The notes: generated by a model not told the origin, from the letters alone. A stretch of DNA of 64,000 nt from Piscicola geometra (GCA_943735955.1 OX030968.1:4925704-4989703), one strand, 5' to 3'; numbered from the stretch's first letter, positions 35,078 to 50,600 are shown. A program made the numbers and translations.

Positions 35078-36625
35078 TTGAAAAATCTCATTAATAATTT
35101 TCTTGAAAGGGTCAGCATCAAAAATTATGGAAAGGGCCGTATTAAAACAAGTACAACCTCATATCACTTCCAATCCAAACTACCCCATTCATCAATCAGC
35201 CTACAGACCTTACACTCTACAGAAACAGCCCTACTCCATCTTACTGACCACATTTTCAATGGATGCGACTGAAAAAATACCACCCTGCTCGCATCACTCG
35301 ATCTATCAGCAGCCTTCGACACCATCAGCCATTCCATCCTCATCGACAGATTCAATAAAGCATTTGGAGTTGATGGAACTGCTTTAAACTGATATCATCA
35401 TCATAGAAATCATATTTAGAAAATAGACATTATCAAGTTAAATTAGGTACACACATCTCATCACCAACCAATATACAACACGGGGCTCCTCAAGGCTCTG
35501 ATCTTGGATCGCTTCATTTCACCACATACATCTCACCTATCTCAAATATAGTCAACCAATTCAATATAACCTACCATAAATATGCTGATGATATACAACT
35601 TCATCAATTCATCACACCTAATACATCCTACCAAGCTACTAGTAACCTCACATTTTGCATACAAACCATGGAAACTTGGTTTCTCAATAACTATCTTCAG
35701 TTTAACACCACTAAATCAGAAATAATAAAACTTGGCACCACTTTTCCACTAAATAGTTAAAATACCATATCATCTGTCGACATCAACTCAAATAACATCC
35801 CCATCAATAACACTCTCAAAATACTTGGAGTCACCCTTGACAGCAAACTCACTTTTAAAAACCACATCACATCTATCATCCAATCATCACACTATCTTCT
35901 CAAAGCAATCATCACACTATCATCTCAAAGCAATCAAACACATACGCCCATTCATTACTACTGATCTCTCCGCCTCACTTTCCCGATGTCTAATACTTAG
36001 CAGACTTGACTACTGTAACTCGCTATTATATAATATCACTAATCAAGAAAGAAATCGTTTACAGTCAGTTTTAAACAAGACTGCTAGAATCACACTCAAT
36101 TGTGATTACCCAAGCCATCACCTTGTTCAGTCATCAAATGATAATCTTTTAAAACTTCACTGGCTTTCTATAGATTTTCGAATATCCTTCAAATAGCCAT
36201 CACTACATTCAAAATTCTTCAAACTTCAATACCGTCATATCTTAGCAAACTCATAACTAAAAAACATCAAACAAACAACTGCGTTCATCTTCATCTCTTC
36301 TCCTCAACCAAGAATCCACTACAAACAACATCTCAAAAAGAGCATTCCGTCACGCAGCTCCAACAACTTGGAATGCCCTTCCACCTGCACTTCGCAACAT
36401 CAACCAATTTTCGACTTTCGAAGCCAAACTGAAAACTCATTATTTTAATTTAGCTTATCACTCATAATAATTACTCCATGCTACTCTTTGCTTTCCTTTT
36501 AATGAAATTACTATTATAATTATTTTTATTTCTTTATTGCATTACGACGTAGTGATAGCGCTTCAGTTGCGTGCCCAGGCGCTATACAAAAACGAAAATT
36601 ATTATTATTATTATTATATTATATT
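35078..36625 (+). pseudogene. L2-like LINE remnant
   Basis: Plus-strand RT pieces with frameshifts: IMERAVLKQVQPHIT (35125), a YADDIQLHQFI active site (35579-35610), LGVTLDSKLTFKNHIT (35824-35870), LSRLDYCNSLLYNI (35995) and NKTARITLNCDYP, ending with AAPTTWNALPPALRN (36355). The 3' end GGCGCTATACAAAAACGAAA followed by (ATT)n is characteristic of L2-like LINEs. Inactive. Confidence 0.8.
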
Positions 36626-37249
36626 GTATTTATGAAGTGACTATGATCCAAAATCCTAGTTTAATGTGTTTAAGCTTAGGAAGTTCCAATGAATAATTTT
36701 AAATTGTAATCGCTTCAACAATTTACTTGCAGTCGTGCATTCAAAAAATGCAGCCTTTTGTTTAAATGCTCACTTAGAGGTCTAACTATCAAGTAATAGT
36801 GGTTGGAAAAACCTCTCAAAGACTTCTGATAAACAGTAATGAAAAAGACAATATATTTTTGTTAACATAAAAAATACTTCTAACATTTAGGTTGTTATTA
36901 TTATTATTATTGTATATTACACTTTTATACTATTATACGCGTAAAATTAATATTTACATAATGGTCATTGAATAAAAATTCAATTAAAATTTTTACTCGT
37001 TCGATTAACGCGATTAGAATTTTAAACGTGAAACAACTCGAATTAAAATTAGAGCTGTGATTAAATTTACGTTAACTTTCTATTAACCCGTTAGCAAATT
37101 AACTCATTTAAAATGTTAACGCATTTTACCAAATTTAGTGAATTTATACTTTTTTGACTAAATTTTATAGTTCACTCCTTTTAAAGATTTTTCGCAGTAG
37201 TATTAGCAGAAGCGAAATTTTATTAATACTGAACGTTCTAACAATTCAA

Positions 37250-37876
37250 TCACTATCAATCACTAATGATTTGTATAGCGCCCTTTACTAAGTGAACAAA
37301 GACGCTCTTCAAATAAATTTGTTAAATAAAACGGTTTTTAGACCACTACCAATATATGCATATATATAAACAAACAATCAACCTCAATAATCCAACCTCA
37401 CCCACGCCACCATGACAATCACCGCCAAAAAATCACTATCACCAGAAATAAAAAATTCAATCATCACCACAATACCAACACTCATACCACAGCACAATCA
37501 TCACTACATCATCCTCAAAACAACAAAACACAATCATCATTCTTCTCAATTTTCTGTCTTGCCACTGGTGCCGAGGCTGCGAAAGAGGGTGAAGGAGAAG
37601 TCCTTGCCAGCGCTGGAACTGCTGCTGCTATGGAAGGTTTTCTCCTTTATGTCGCAGCTCACTTGATTCCCTGCGGCCATCTTGGTCTGCTGCATTCTCG
37701 ACAGATTCAAAACAACCAACATTCGCACTAAAAACATTCTAATTAATTAAATTTAATTTTTATTTAGACTTGAGATTCTAAAATTTTAATATATTATACC
37801 CAAAACCGTTTATTCTACAAATTTATTTGAGCGGCTGCCAAAATGCCAAAATGGCAGCTGCTAACCGAAGATCCCA
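37250..37876. other. Segment present only in copy 1 of the duplication
   Basis: Copy 2 reads straight through AACGTTCTAACAATTAATAAAAG, while copy 1 has this insert between the same bases. Its left part resembles LINE 3' ends (GTATAGCGCCCTTTACT). Its centre (37550-37700, minus strand) is GC-rich and reads MQQTKMAAGNQVSCDIKEK then TFHSSSSSSAGKDFSFTLF, an unidentified protein-like stretch. Confidence 0.55.
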
Positions 37877-38115
37877 ATTAATAAAAGTAAAGTTCTTGTT
37901 GATTTCCCATCTGAAGTGGCAAGTTGAAAATTAAATATTCAGACTTGGTTTTTTCATGGCAAGTTGTTCTTAGGAAGTCGTTAAAAAAAAGAGATTGGAA
38001 ATCCACGCGTGAAGACAATGCCTCAGTCATTCATTCTTTTTGCTTTTAACTTGTTTTTTTCTCTTTTTATTACAGATCTAACGTGTTTATAATTTTTTTC
38101 CGGCTTCTAAAACTG

Positions 38116-38124
38116 TATAAAAGG
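38116..38124 (+). promoter_or_regulatory. TATA box of BRICHOS gene 1
   Basis: TATAAAAGG. It lies about 30 bp before an inferred start site near 38146 and 55 bp before a good donor (AACAG|GTAGAC at 38170/38171). This implies a very short untranslated first exon. Identical in the second copy. Confidence 0.7.
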
Positions 38125-38175
38125 CGATCGTTTGAGAGCTAAGAAGCCTCCAGTTCGAGATCTTTAACAGGTAGA

Positions 38176-38392
<217 letters not shown>

Positions 38393-38621
38393 TATTAATA
38401 CTTTTCTTACTTTAATCAATGTAAGATTTATGGAAAAATAATGGAATAATCTTTATTTAATCCTTCAGATATTTTTATCGAATTATTTGGGTACAACCCT
38501 AGAATCGTTATAAAGGTTAAATTTCAATTTAAACTTGAAATACAAATTTTTTGGTTTTTAATTTATAAATTATTTATTTAAAAATAAATAATGATTTAAT
38601 TTTATTTCCTTCTTCAGCTAA

Positions 38622-40954
<2,333 letters not shown>

Positions 40955-40999
40955 GTGGAGTATGCTCAGTGAAATGGCTTGTTAGGAGATGGAGGGTGC

Positions 41000-41007
41000 G
41001 TGTGATA

Positions 41008-41048
<41 letters not shown>

Positions 41049-41090
41049 AATGATGATGATGATGATGTGGGAAAGGGATAATGTTAATGA
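41000..41090. repeat. (GAT)n microsatellite
   Basis: ATG/GAT repeats 46 bp after the BRICHOS gene 1 stop codon, probably in the 3' UTR. Copy 2 has a shorter version at 46500-46570. Confidence 0.9.
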
Positions 41091-41439
41091 TGTTGAAAGA
41101 GGATGATGGTGGTTGAAAATGGAACTTTTTGAAAACTCTCTATAAACTTATGAAAGTTTTATTTTCTATTGAAATATGTGATAACAATAGTTACTTTTTG
41201 GAGCAACTTTGCCTTTAACGTTGTTTGACATTCCATTACTCTTTTTAGTTTTAAGAAAAACTCTATTCTACTAATTTTAGTTTCAGATAGAAATGACTCT
41301 TTAGCTTTCTTTGTTGAAATAAATCATTTTAAAACACAGATATTTCTTCTTTTACATTTCTTCAACGACATTAAGCTAAAATTCAATCGATACCAGAATT
41401 AAGAGACATAGTAATAAAATTAAAAAGTTAGTCAAAATT

Positions 41440-42302
41440 GCTGCTTGCATGGGTGCCAATCAACTGAAACTTAACTCCAGCAAAACTGAAGTTTTCTGGC
41501 TTTCTTCCCGTCGAAACTCTCTTCAAACTCCCAAAGATCCAGTTCGCATTTGTCAGAACGAGATAATGCCTTCTGAAAGTGTCAGAAACCTAGGAGTTTA
41601 TCTCGATGAAGACCTCACCTTGACGACACACATCAACAAGATGACTCAAACCTGCTTTGCTTCTTTACGCCAAATACGATCCATAAGATGGTTATTGACC
41701 AAGGACTCACTGAGAACATTGGCTTCTGCTTTGGTTCTCAGTCGAATTGACTATGGCACTATCATTCTTACTGGGTTGCCAATGACGCAGCTGCAGATAA
41801 TTCAGTCTATAATCAGCACTACAGCTAGCCTCATAACAAGGGCTAAAAAGTATGATCACATCAGCCCTGTTCTCGAGGAGCTCCACTGGCTTCGTGTTAA
41901 AAACAGAACTGAATACAAAAACATCTTGTTAATGAGCAAGTGTCTGTCTAATGAGTGCCCAGATTATTTGTCGAGTAGTATTGTCATTTGAGCAAGTCTT
42001 CTCCAGAGGGAAAGACTCAGGTCTTCCAGGTCAAGAGATGTAGTTCCACAGAGCTACAAACTCAAGTATGCAAGTGCAAGAAGCTTTTTTGTCGCAGCGC
42101 CGACTCTTTGGAATAGTCTTCCAAATAGACTCAAATCCCCGAGCTCGACCGCGACATTCAGCCATTCCCTGAAAACGTACTCGTTCGACCGATCACTATA
42201 ACTTATAAATTTACTCCTCATTTTCCATTCATCAATTTCTTGCTTCCCAATTTCATCTTTTTTATTTTTTTCATTCTAACAGTCAATAATAATTGTAAAA
42301 TA

Positions 42303-42337
<35 letters not shown>

Positions 42338-42345
42338 ATCAATAA
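41440..42345 (+). pseudogene. L2/Daphne-type LINE 3' fragment
   Basis: The plus frame 41449-41991 encodes NQLKLNSSKTEVFWLSSRRN, ESVRNLGVYLDEDLTLTTHI, LVLSRIDYGTIILTGLP and EELHWLRVKNRTEYK. After a frameshift comes VVPQSYKLKYASARSFFVAA PTLWNSLPNR to about 42200. These are the post-RT motifs of L2/Daphne/Crack elements. The end is a (TA)n-rich tail. 5'-truncated, inactive. Confidence 0.75.
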
Positions 42346-42579
42346 TAATTGTAAAATAAATCATAATAATAATATAATATAGATATATACTTTTATCTTA
42401 AATTTATTGTTATTATTATTTCAGTTTTAACCTTTAAAAAAATTTATTTTTCCCATTAAAAAAAATATATATATAGAAATTATTATATTGTTAAATTTCA
42501 ATATTTTACTATACCTATACTTACCATTTATTCATATATCATTATTAATATTATTATCCAATTTTCCATAACTAAGTGG

Positions 42580-42632
42580 TTTTGAAGCCCGTCCGGGTCT
42601 ACGCCACGTTAATAATACTCGTCGTAGTAAAC
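42580..42632 (+). mobile_element. SINE body fragment
   Basis: GAAGCCCGTCCGGGTCTACG then CCACGTTAATAATACTCGTC, the conserved body of the SINE seen at 39130, 44640 and 46885. Confidence 0.55.
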
Positions 42633-42870
42633 TTAACTCCAGCAAAACTGAAGTTTCCTGGCTCTCATCCCGTCGAAACTCTGCTCACACTCCCAAAGAT
42701 CCAGTTCGCATTTGTCAGATCGAGATAATGCCTTCTGAAAGTATCAGAAATCTAGGAGTTTATCTCGACAAAGACCTCACCATGACGACACACATTAACA
42801 AGATGACTCAAACCTGCTTTGCTTCTTAACGCAAATACGATCGATAAGATTATTACTGACCAAGCAATAG
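42630..42870 (+). pseudogene. L2/Daphne LINE fragment
   Basis: Near-identical to 41465-41700 (CTTAACTCCAGCAAAACTGA; GAGATAATGCCTTCTGAAAG) and abruptly truncated at both ends. A third such piece is at 50320-50600. Confidence 0.75.
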
Positions 42871-43424
42871 TAAAAGTAAGATTTACATAATGGTCATTGA
42901 ATAAAAATTCATAAAAAAATTTTAATCGTTCGATTAACGCAATTAGAATTGTAAGCGTGAAACAACTCGAATTATAATTAGAGCTGTGATTAAATTTACT
43001 TTAACTTTCTATTAACCCGTTAGCAAACTAACTCATTTAAAATGTAAACGCATTTTACCAAATTTAGTGAATTTATACTTTTTTCACTAATTTTTATAGT
43101 TCACTCCTTTTAAAGATTTTTCGCAGTAGTATTAGCAGAAGTGAAATTTTATTAATACTGAACGTTCTAACAATTAATAAAAGTAAAGTTCTTGTTGTTA
43201 GGATTTCCCATCTGAAGTGGCAAGTTGAAAATTAAATATTCAGACTTGGTTTTTTCATGGCAAGTTGTTCTTAGGAAGTCGTTAAAAAAAGAGATTGGAA
43301 ATCCACGCGTGAAGACAATGCCTCAGTCATTCATTCTTTTCGCTTTTGCTTTTAACTTGTTTTTTTCTTTTTTTTTTATTACAGATCTAACGTGTTTATA
43401 ATTTTTTTCCGGCTTCAAAAACTG

Positions 43425-43433
43425 TATAAAAGG
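43425..43433 (+). promoter_or_regulatory. TATA box of BRICHOS gene 2
   Basis: TATAAAAGG followed by GCGATCGTTTGAGAGCTAAG as in copy 1; donor AACAG|GTAGAC at 43479/43480. Confidence 0.7.
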
Positions 43434-43485
43434 CGATCGTTTGAGAGCTAAGAAGCCTCCTGTTTGAGATCTTAAACAGGTAGAC

Positions 43486-43890
<405 letters not shown>

Positions 43891-44122
43891 TACTATTAAT
43901 ACTTTTCTTACTTTAATCAATGTAAGATTTATGGAAAAATAATGGAATAATCTTTATTTAATCCCTCAGATATTTTTATCGAATTATTTGGGTACAACCC
44001 TAGAATCGTTATAAAGGTTAAATTTCAATTTAAACTTGAAACACAAATTTTTTGGTTTTTAATTTATAAATTATTTATTTAAAAATAAATAATGATTTAA
44101 TTTTATTTCCTTCTTCAGCTAA

Positions 44123-46450
44123 ATGACTGTGTCGACTCTGAGCTTTAACATGGAAAAGGGCCAAGTAGTAAGAAAACTATATATTTCAATTTCTAAATTT
44201 TTTTTAATGATCACACTATTTATTTAATTAGTTTCTTCTGATGTAATATGGTTTTTTACCGTAAAATGTGTATTTATTCGTACATTTTTTAATATTAGTT
44301 TATTCAAACGGACGAAAAAAGAGATATTTTTTCAACTTATTTAATAAAAATCTAAATTGCTCAATACTTTTCCTATTCTCAATAAAACAAAATGAGTCGT
44401 AATAATACTGAAATTTAGTTACGAGTATTATTATTGTTGGCCGTAATTACCACCATAGACATTTTACTTTTTAAAATTCATGTTCGATCAATTATTTACA
44501 AATTGTTTTTTCTGAAAAATCTGGAATTTTGAATTAATGATCTATTTTTAATGTATTTCACCACTAATTCGTTCTGACTCACGAAACATAACATCAGCCT
44601 TCTCGCACCAGACCCCAAAGTCGCAACAGTTCAGCACAAAGATGACGAGCATTATTATAGCAGCGTGTAACCCGAACAGGCTTCCAGGCTACTTAGGCTG
44701 CATATTTTCATTCGCGCCTCTGAGTTACTAAAGCATTGGTTGCACTCGAACCTAGGACCTTTCATTATTGGTCAAGACGAGAGTCGTTACACAGTCGGCT
44801 AAACGTTCGCAACACGATTCAGGAAGCCAATGAGCAAGTGGCTGCAGCGAACGCCACGGCGATGACGGCGATCAAGAAGTCCTACAAGAAACACATAATC
44901 ACAGTGTCTGTGTTGGCAGCGTTGGTGCTCGTGGTGGTCATCGTGGTGGCCGCCTTCGAAGGAGTCAAGCTCAACCACGAGATCCTCAAGGTCATTGCAG
45001 CTCATCATCATCATTTTCGTCATCATCATCATCATCATCGTCATCATTATCATCATCGACATCATCACGTGACAGACAACCATGACGATCAACAAGGACG
45101 TGACGCAAAAGACCACCGCCGATTTGACCGCCAAAATTGTGGAGTTCGAGGTCCTTAATATGTATTTTCTAAAAATCCATTAATAAATTTTTTCATGCAT
45201 GAGAAGGAAAGTATATTAATGATTACTTTTTACTTGAAATTCCCATTTTGAACACCATTAATGCTTACTTTTGATTTCTGCAAATTGATGCTTCATGCTG
45301 CGTAGGTGGAAGACCAGAACGGAAAAGCCGTCTACGTCAACGACTACAACAAGGTGACTACAATCAACCCTCAAGCACATCACTATCATAACCACCCTTA
45401 ATAAGTAGAACATAGCCATACCACCATCACCATCGCGATTACATAACTATGCCTTCTTCTGCAGTTGATCAGCGCTGTGAGGGTGGAGGAGGCTGGCACT
45501 GCGGTGTGTTACTTGACCTCCCTCAATGCGACCTTCAACTATGACTCTTCGAAAGTTCAAGGCTCCAAGACTGTCGTTAGTACTACTATTGCTACTTTTA
45601 CTACTACTACTAGTACTACTACTAGTACTACTACTAGTACTACTACTACTACTACTACTAGTACGACTACTAGTACTACTACTAGTACTACTACTAGTAC
45701 TACTACTAGTACTACTACTAGTACTACTACTAGTACTACTACTAGTACTACTACTAGTACTACTACGAGTACTACTACTAGTACTACTACTAGTACTTCT
45801 ACTAGTACTACTACTAGTACTACTACTAGTAATACTACTAGTACTACTACTAGTACTACTACTAGTACTACTACTAGTACTACTACTAGTACTACTACTA
45901 GTACTACTACTTCTAATACTACTACTACTACTCCTACTACTACTACTACTACTACAACTACTACAACTACTACCACTACTTACAATTACTACCATCTACC
46001 CTTCCTCACAGGACAAGAACAGCGTCAAGGTGGACTTCGCCAGGGGCAGCAATGCAGTGGCTGACACAAACTTTCTGAGTGCCAAGGCTTACAAAATGTG
46101 CGCCAACCTGCCGACCTACTGGCTCACCCCCTCCTGCCCCACCGCCAAAACCTCGCCCGGTGAGTTGATGCGTTTGAGGTGGAAATGAAGATGCACATGG
46201 GAGCGTTTGTGTGAGATTTTGGTTCATGATGGAGAAAATTGGCGGTTATGAGCGGCGTTGACAAGATAAAATACGAGTAAAAAAAAAATTAATGAAATAA
46301 TTTACAATTTATTTGAACCTCAAATATTTAGATTGAAAGGTTTTAACTTTTTTTTCTATTACAGGTATCTCCAAGAGAGCACTATACTACAGGTGCTACT
46401 ACTGGTGCTACTACTACTGCTACTATTACTGCTACTACTACTACGCCTAA
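44123..46450 (+). CDS. BRICHOS-domain type II membrane precursor, copy 2 (226 aa)
   Basis: Exons 44123-44167, 44823-44990, 45076-45150, 45306-45353, 45465-45575, 46012-46159, 46365-46450, same phases as copy 1. The protein differs by only a few residues: Lys for Asn before the membrane segment (AIKKSYKK) and CPTAKTSPG for CPTPKTAPG at the end of the BRICHOS domain. The two invariant cysteines, LNAT glycosylation site, ISKR cleavage site and the Cys/Tyr tail are all unchanged. The retained frame across seven exons in both copies argues that both are functional or very recently duplicated. Acceptors are strong (TTCTGCAG, CTCACAG, ATTACAG). Confidence 0.85.
44636..44806 (-). mobile_element. tRNA-derived SINE, in BRICHOS gene 2
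   Basis: Orthologous position to 39130-39306, so it was present before the duplication. Same A-box and B-box like motifs. Confidence 0.65.
45585..45965. repeat. 12-bp minisatellite (TACTACTACTAG) in BRICHOS gene 2 intron 5
   Basis: About 25 units of TACTACTACTAG, derived from the TAC array of copy 1 by fixation of one TAG variant per four triplets. Reads as Ser-Thr-Thr-Thr or Val-Leu-Leu-Leu frames that are intronic. Confidence 0.95.
46379..46447 (+). other. Predicted released peptide, BRICHOS gene 2
   Basis: Same 23-residue Cys/Tyr peptide as copy 1 (RCYYWCYYYCYYYCYYYYA after ALYY). Confidence 0.7.
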
Positions 46451-46884
46451 GTGGAGTATGTTCAGTGAAATGGCTTGTTAGGAGATGGAGGGTGCGTGTG
46501 ATGATGATAATGATGATAATGATGATGATGATGATTATGATTATGATGTGGGAAAAGGATAATGATAATGATATTGAAAAAGGCTTATGGTGGTTGAAAA
46601 TGGAACTCCTTGAAAACTCTATAAACTTATAAAAGTGTTATTCTCTATTGAAATATGTGATAACAATAGTTATTTTTGGAGCAACTTTGCCTTTAACGTT
46701 ATTTGACATCCCATTACTCTTTTTAGTTTTAAGAAAAACTCTATTCTACTAATTTTAGTTTCAGATAGAAATGACTCTTTTGCTTTCTTTGTTGAAATAA
46801 ATCATTTTAAAACACAGATATTTCTTCTTTTAAATTTTTTCAACGACATTAAGCTAAAATTCAATTATTACAATAATTAGGAGA

Positions 46885-46962
46885 CAGGTCTTGAAGCCCG
46901 TCCGGGTTTACGCCACGTTAATAATATTCGTCGTTGTATTGTATTGTATTGTAATAAAATCA
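46885..46962 (+). mobile_element. SINE 3' end with (TATTG)n tail
   Basis: TTGAAGCCCGTCCGGGTTTA then CGCCACGTTAATAATATTCG TCGTTG followed by TATTGTATTGTATTG. It gives the tail of the SINE family whose head is at 39237-39306. Confidence 0.6.
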
Positions 46963-47534
46963 AAAAGATAGTCAAAATTATTTACAAATTTTAGTATCAT
47001 CATTATCATCACTCTTACCCTCATCATCATGACTACCAACATCACCACCTGTAATGCTTTCTAAAATTCAACCTATAAATAAACTATAGCACCAATTTAA
47101 ATAAATATTATTCTAAAGTGTAGCTAACGCATCTATAATACCTAACAGACACAAAAATAGTTATATATGATTACTTAATTAATTATAGAATTTTAGTTTT
47201 AATATCCGAATTTTTATCATTGGGCTCTGAATGGTTATAGGTCAAGGGTGCACAACCTTTTTCAGCCTGAGGGCCAAAATTACTGGGTTCCTGGGCGCCA
47301 AGGGCCGCATCAGCGTGCACATAGATGACACAATAAAACAACTCAAAGAATGCAATTGTTTAATGAATGTCATAAAAAATAACGTTATTTAAACATGTAT
47401 GAATAACTAAATGTAAAAAAACTCAAAGAATGCGAGTTTTTAATAAATGTTATAGAAAAATAACGTTATTTAAAAATGTATGAATAATTAAATGTTAGTA
47501 TTTTAATGAGAAGGTTGAGCCTGAATGGTTACAA

Positions 47535-47592
47535 CTTGAATTTGAAGAAAGAGCGCTATAGAAATCTATTTGATTGATTGATTGATTACAAC
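47535..47592 (+). mobile_element. Truncated L2-like LINE 3' end
   Basis: GAGCGCTATAGAAATCTATT followed by (TGAT)n. It is the same 3' end as the minus-strand L2 copy ending at 50915, inserted near the transposase C-terminus. Confidence 0.6.
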
Positions 47593-50088
47593 AACATTGT
47601 CAATATTGGCTTCGAGTTCTGTGGTTGCAAGCCTCAAAATCGAACAAAAATTATCATCAGTCAAAGATGATCTCAGTTTATTTTTATTTGTGTTCATGAC
47701 TGAAAACGTTTGTTCACACACGTATGTGCTACCAAATTCAAATAAGATTCGGCAAGCCATATCTTTGACCCATCCATATTTAACTGAACTAAGACTTCCA
47801 TAAAAAGTTAAAATGGACTTATGCTGAAACGCAAACTTTAATTCTGGTGAACATTGAAGATCAATGACTTCTAACTAAAAATTACTCAGATACGGATTCC
47901 ACAGTACAAGAGAAAGGGTCACGGATGAAGTTGAATAAATCCTTATGCTCCCTGAATGCATCAAAACGTTCATTAAATTCCTTTAGTAACGCTTTACAAC
48001 TGTCGTGGTATTTATTGAAGCAGTGTTATTTTCGTTTCATAAAATAATTATAGTTTTTATTTCAGTTTCGTTTTGGAATAAATTATAGTTGTTATTTTCG
48101 TTTTCGTTTTGAAAATAATTAAAGTTTTTTTTTTAGTTTTCGTTTTGAAAATAATTAAAGTTTTTATTTTCGTTTCAGTTTTGAAAATAATTAAAGTTTT
48201 TATTTTCATTTAAGTTTTGAAAATATATTAATTTACAACTTTGAACACTATTTTTTCATATCTAACAAAATTTATTGATCACAAAATGAAACAGTAAAAC
48301 AGAACATTATATTAACAACAAATGAGTTTTAAAAATGAACAGTCAATTGAAATATTATAAGAATTGATTACGTAAATTATTGAGTAATAACAAATTTGAA
48401 ATATATTAACAAATTTACGATTAAAATAAGTGATAATTTAATTGACAAAGCGAAGCGGTAATAAAATAACGTTTTATAAATGGTGCTACTTTCATAAAGC
48501 CCAAAGATAATGTTTATAACATAGACATATATTTTTATAAAAATTATGCATTTCCATATTATGGTATACTTTGAAATTTATTTAATTTTCGTTTTGAAAA
48601 TAATTGAAGTTTTCATTTCAGTTTCGATTTGTAAATAATTATAGTTTTTATTTTCGTTTTCGTTTTGAAAATAAATTTAGTTTTTATTTTCGTTTTCGTG
48701 GAACGATTATTCAGAATTGTCGTTTTCGTTTTCGTTACGAAAATAACACTGTATTGAAGTCACACTGGTATTCTTTCTGAAAAGCTGAACAAATAGGAAA
48801 ATGACATAAATTACCAGATTGCAGATTCGAACATAACAGCCGTAGCTTCAAGGTGAATGACAGCAGCTCTTGGTACATATCAAAGGTGTAGTGATCTTTG
48901 CCTTGAAGATGCAGATTCAATTTATTTAAGTGTTATGTTATGTCTGTCAAAAATGCTAAGTGGCCAACAACTGTTTGTCTGTAAAAACATCTGTGTTTTT
49001 GCCTTTGGTAACAAGGAATTCACAGATTTCCTTTCGTAACTCAACAAACCGAGTTAGAACTTTTCCTCGACTCAACCACCTTACATCAGTGTGATATGGT
49101 ATGTCACGATATTCTGACTCAATGTTTTCAAGAAATGGTCTGAATTGTCGATGGTTAAGTCCTTTTGCTCATATGAAGTTCACTGATTTAAAAACAAATT
49201 TCATAACATTATCAAAATTAATGACTCGTGTACACAGTGACTCTTGATGTATGATGCAGTGGTATGCGTGGATGGTGTCTGTTGGAACTCCTAAGTCTCG
49301 CAAATGTTATCGCAGATGAGCAACAAGTCCTAATTCTTTACCAGCCATGGCGGGTGCACCGTCAGTAGTAACACTACAGAGCTTTGGCCAATGAACGTCA
49401 AGAACAGATTTCACTCCTCCAAAAATATCTGCACCAGTCGTACGTTCACGTAGTGAGGCCATTTCTGCTAATTCCTGAGTTAATTTATAGTTCTCATCCA
49501 CCGCACGAAAAAAAACCAAAAGCTGTGCTGTGTCAACGTTATCCGCGCTCTCATCTAAGGCAATTGAAAAATACTTGCAAATGGCAAGCTTGTCACGCAA
49601 ACGTGATTGGATAAATCAACCACCCGGCGCTGGATAGTCATCCGTGACAATGGTACTTTGTTGAACAGGTCTGTTTTCTCAGGATAGACTTTTTTGCAAA
49701 TGGATTGCATACAGTTTTTGACGAAATCACCATCAGTAAATGGTCGAGACAATCGTGCAATAATCTGTGCTACGGCACAACCGGCACGAACAAAAGTCTT
49801 ATTTTCATTAACTTTTGCTCAGATGACAATCTTTTTACAAGTTGATCAATTATATTTTTTCTAGCTTCGTCTTTCACATCATCAAACGTAGCAGCGTGTT
49901 TGGTTTCACAATGTCTTTTGCAATTGTAGTCCTTCATTACAGTTACGGACTTGCGACAAATTAGCTGTTCCGTTAAAATGCTGCATAAAATTTTTTGTTG
50001 TCCATTCTTTATTAAACTGACGATTTTCTACTTCAATTTTACGCTTTGACATTCTTACTAAATTAAAACAACCAGCGTGCCAACTCAA
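47566..50088 (-). pseudogene. hAT transposase (GTF2IRD2/ZBED-like), broken
   Basis: From the N-terminus on the minus strand: MSKRKIEVENRQFNKEWTTK (50030-50060) as in BED-finger hAT proteins; KYFSIALDESADNVDTAQLL (about 49515-49575), holding the catalytic LDESxD region; VTTDGAPAMAGKELGLVAHL (about 49310-49370); and the C-terminal dimerisation motif GSTYVCEQTFSVMNTNKNKL RSSLTD (about 47640-47730). Frameshifts and the nested MITE disrupt it. DNA cut-and-paste transposase; now inactive. Confidence 0.85.
48021..48751. mobile_element. Non-autonomous hAT-type MITE nested in the hAT element
   Basis: Ends CAGTGTTATTTTCGTTTC and GTTACGAAAATAACACTG are inverted repeats. Perfect 8-bp duplication TATTGAAG at 48013-48020 and 48752-48759. 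Subterminal arrays of TTTTCGTTTTGAAAATAATT-like units lie inside both ends. No coding capacity. Confidence 0.9.
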
Positions 50089-50319
50089 TTATCGCTAGTT
50101 GTTGTTTCAATCGTTTTATATTATGGATGTGCAAACAGTACTATTAAAAAGAGATGCGCGGGTGTATCGATTTAACATCTGTTAGGACCGCAATGGACTA
50201 GTTGTCTGGGGGCCGCATCAAACGTGCTATTAGGCCGCGGGCTGTGCACCTCTGTTATAGGTCATCTAGCTGACTTGCAAAGAAGGATGTCATCATGCAT
50301 TGATGAAATTGCTGCTTGC

Positions 50320-50600
50320 ATGAGTGCCATCAACTGAAACTTAACTTTAAGTTATCTGGCTCTCATCCCGTCGAAACTCTGTTCAAACTCACAAAGATCC
50401 AGTTCGCATTTTTCAGAATGAGATAATGCCTTCTGAAAGTGTCAGAAACCTAGGAGTTTATCTCGACAAAGACCTCACCATGACAACACACATCAACAAG
50501 ATGACTCAAACCTGCTTTGCTTCTTTACGCCAAATACGATCGATATATTGACCAAGGACTCACTGAGAACATTGGCTTCTGCTTTGAATTTCTTATTTAA
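50320..50600 (+). pseudogene. L2/Daphne LINE fragment
   Basis: GAGATAATGCCTTCTGAAAG, GTGTCAGAAACCTAGGAGTT and following bases match 41565-41700; stops and deletions abound. Confidence 0.7.

Larger units (their letters stand above)
47243..50254 (-). mobile_element. hAT-Charlie-like transposon with perfect 8-bp target duplication
   Basis: Ends CAAGGGTGCACAACC (47243) and GGGCTGTGCACCTCTG (ends 50254) form terminal inverted repeats. TTATAGGT flanks both sides (47235-47242 and 50255-50262). Length 3012 bp including a 731-bp nested MITE and a small LINE 3' end. It carries a broken transposase on the minus strand. Confidence 0.92.
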
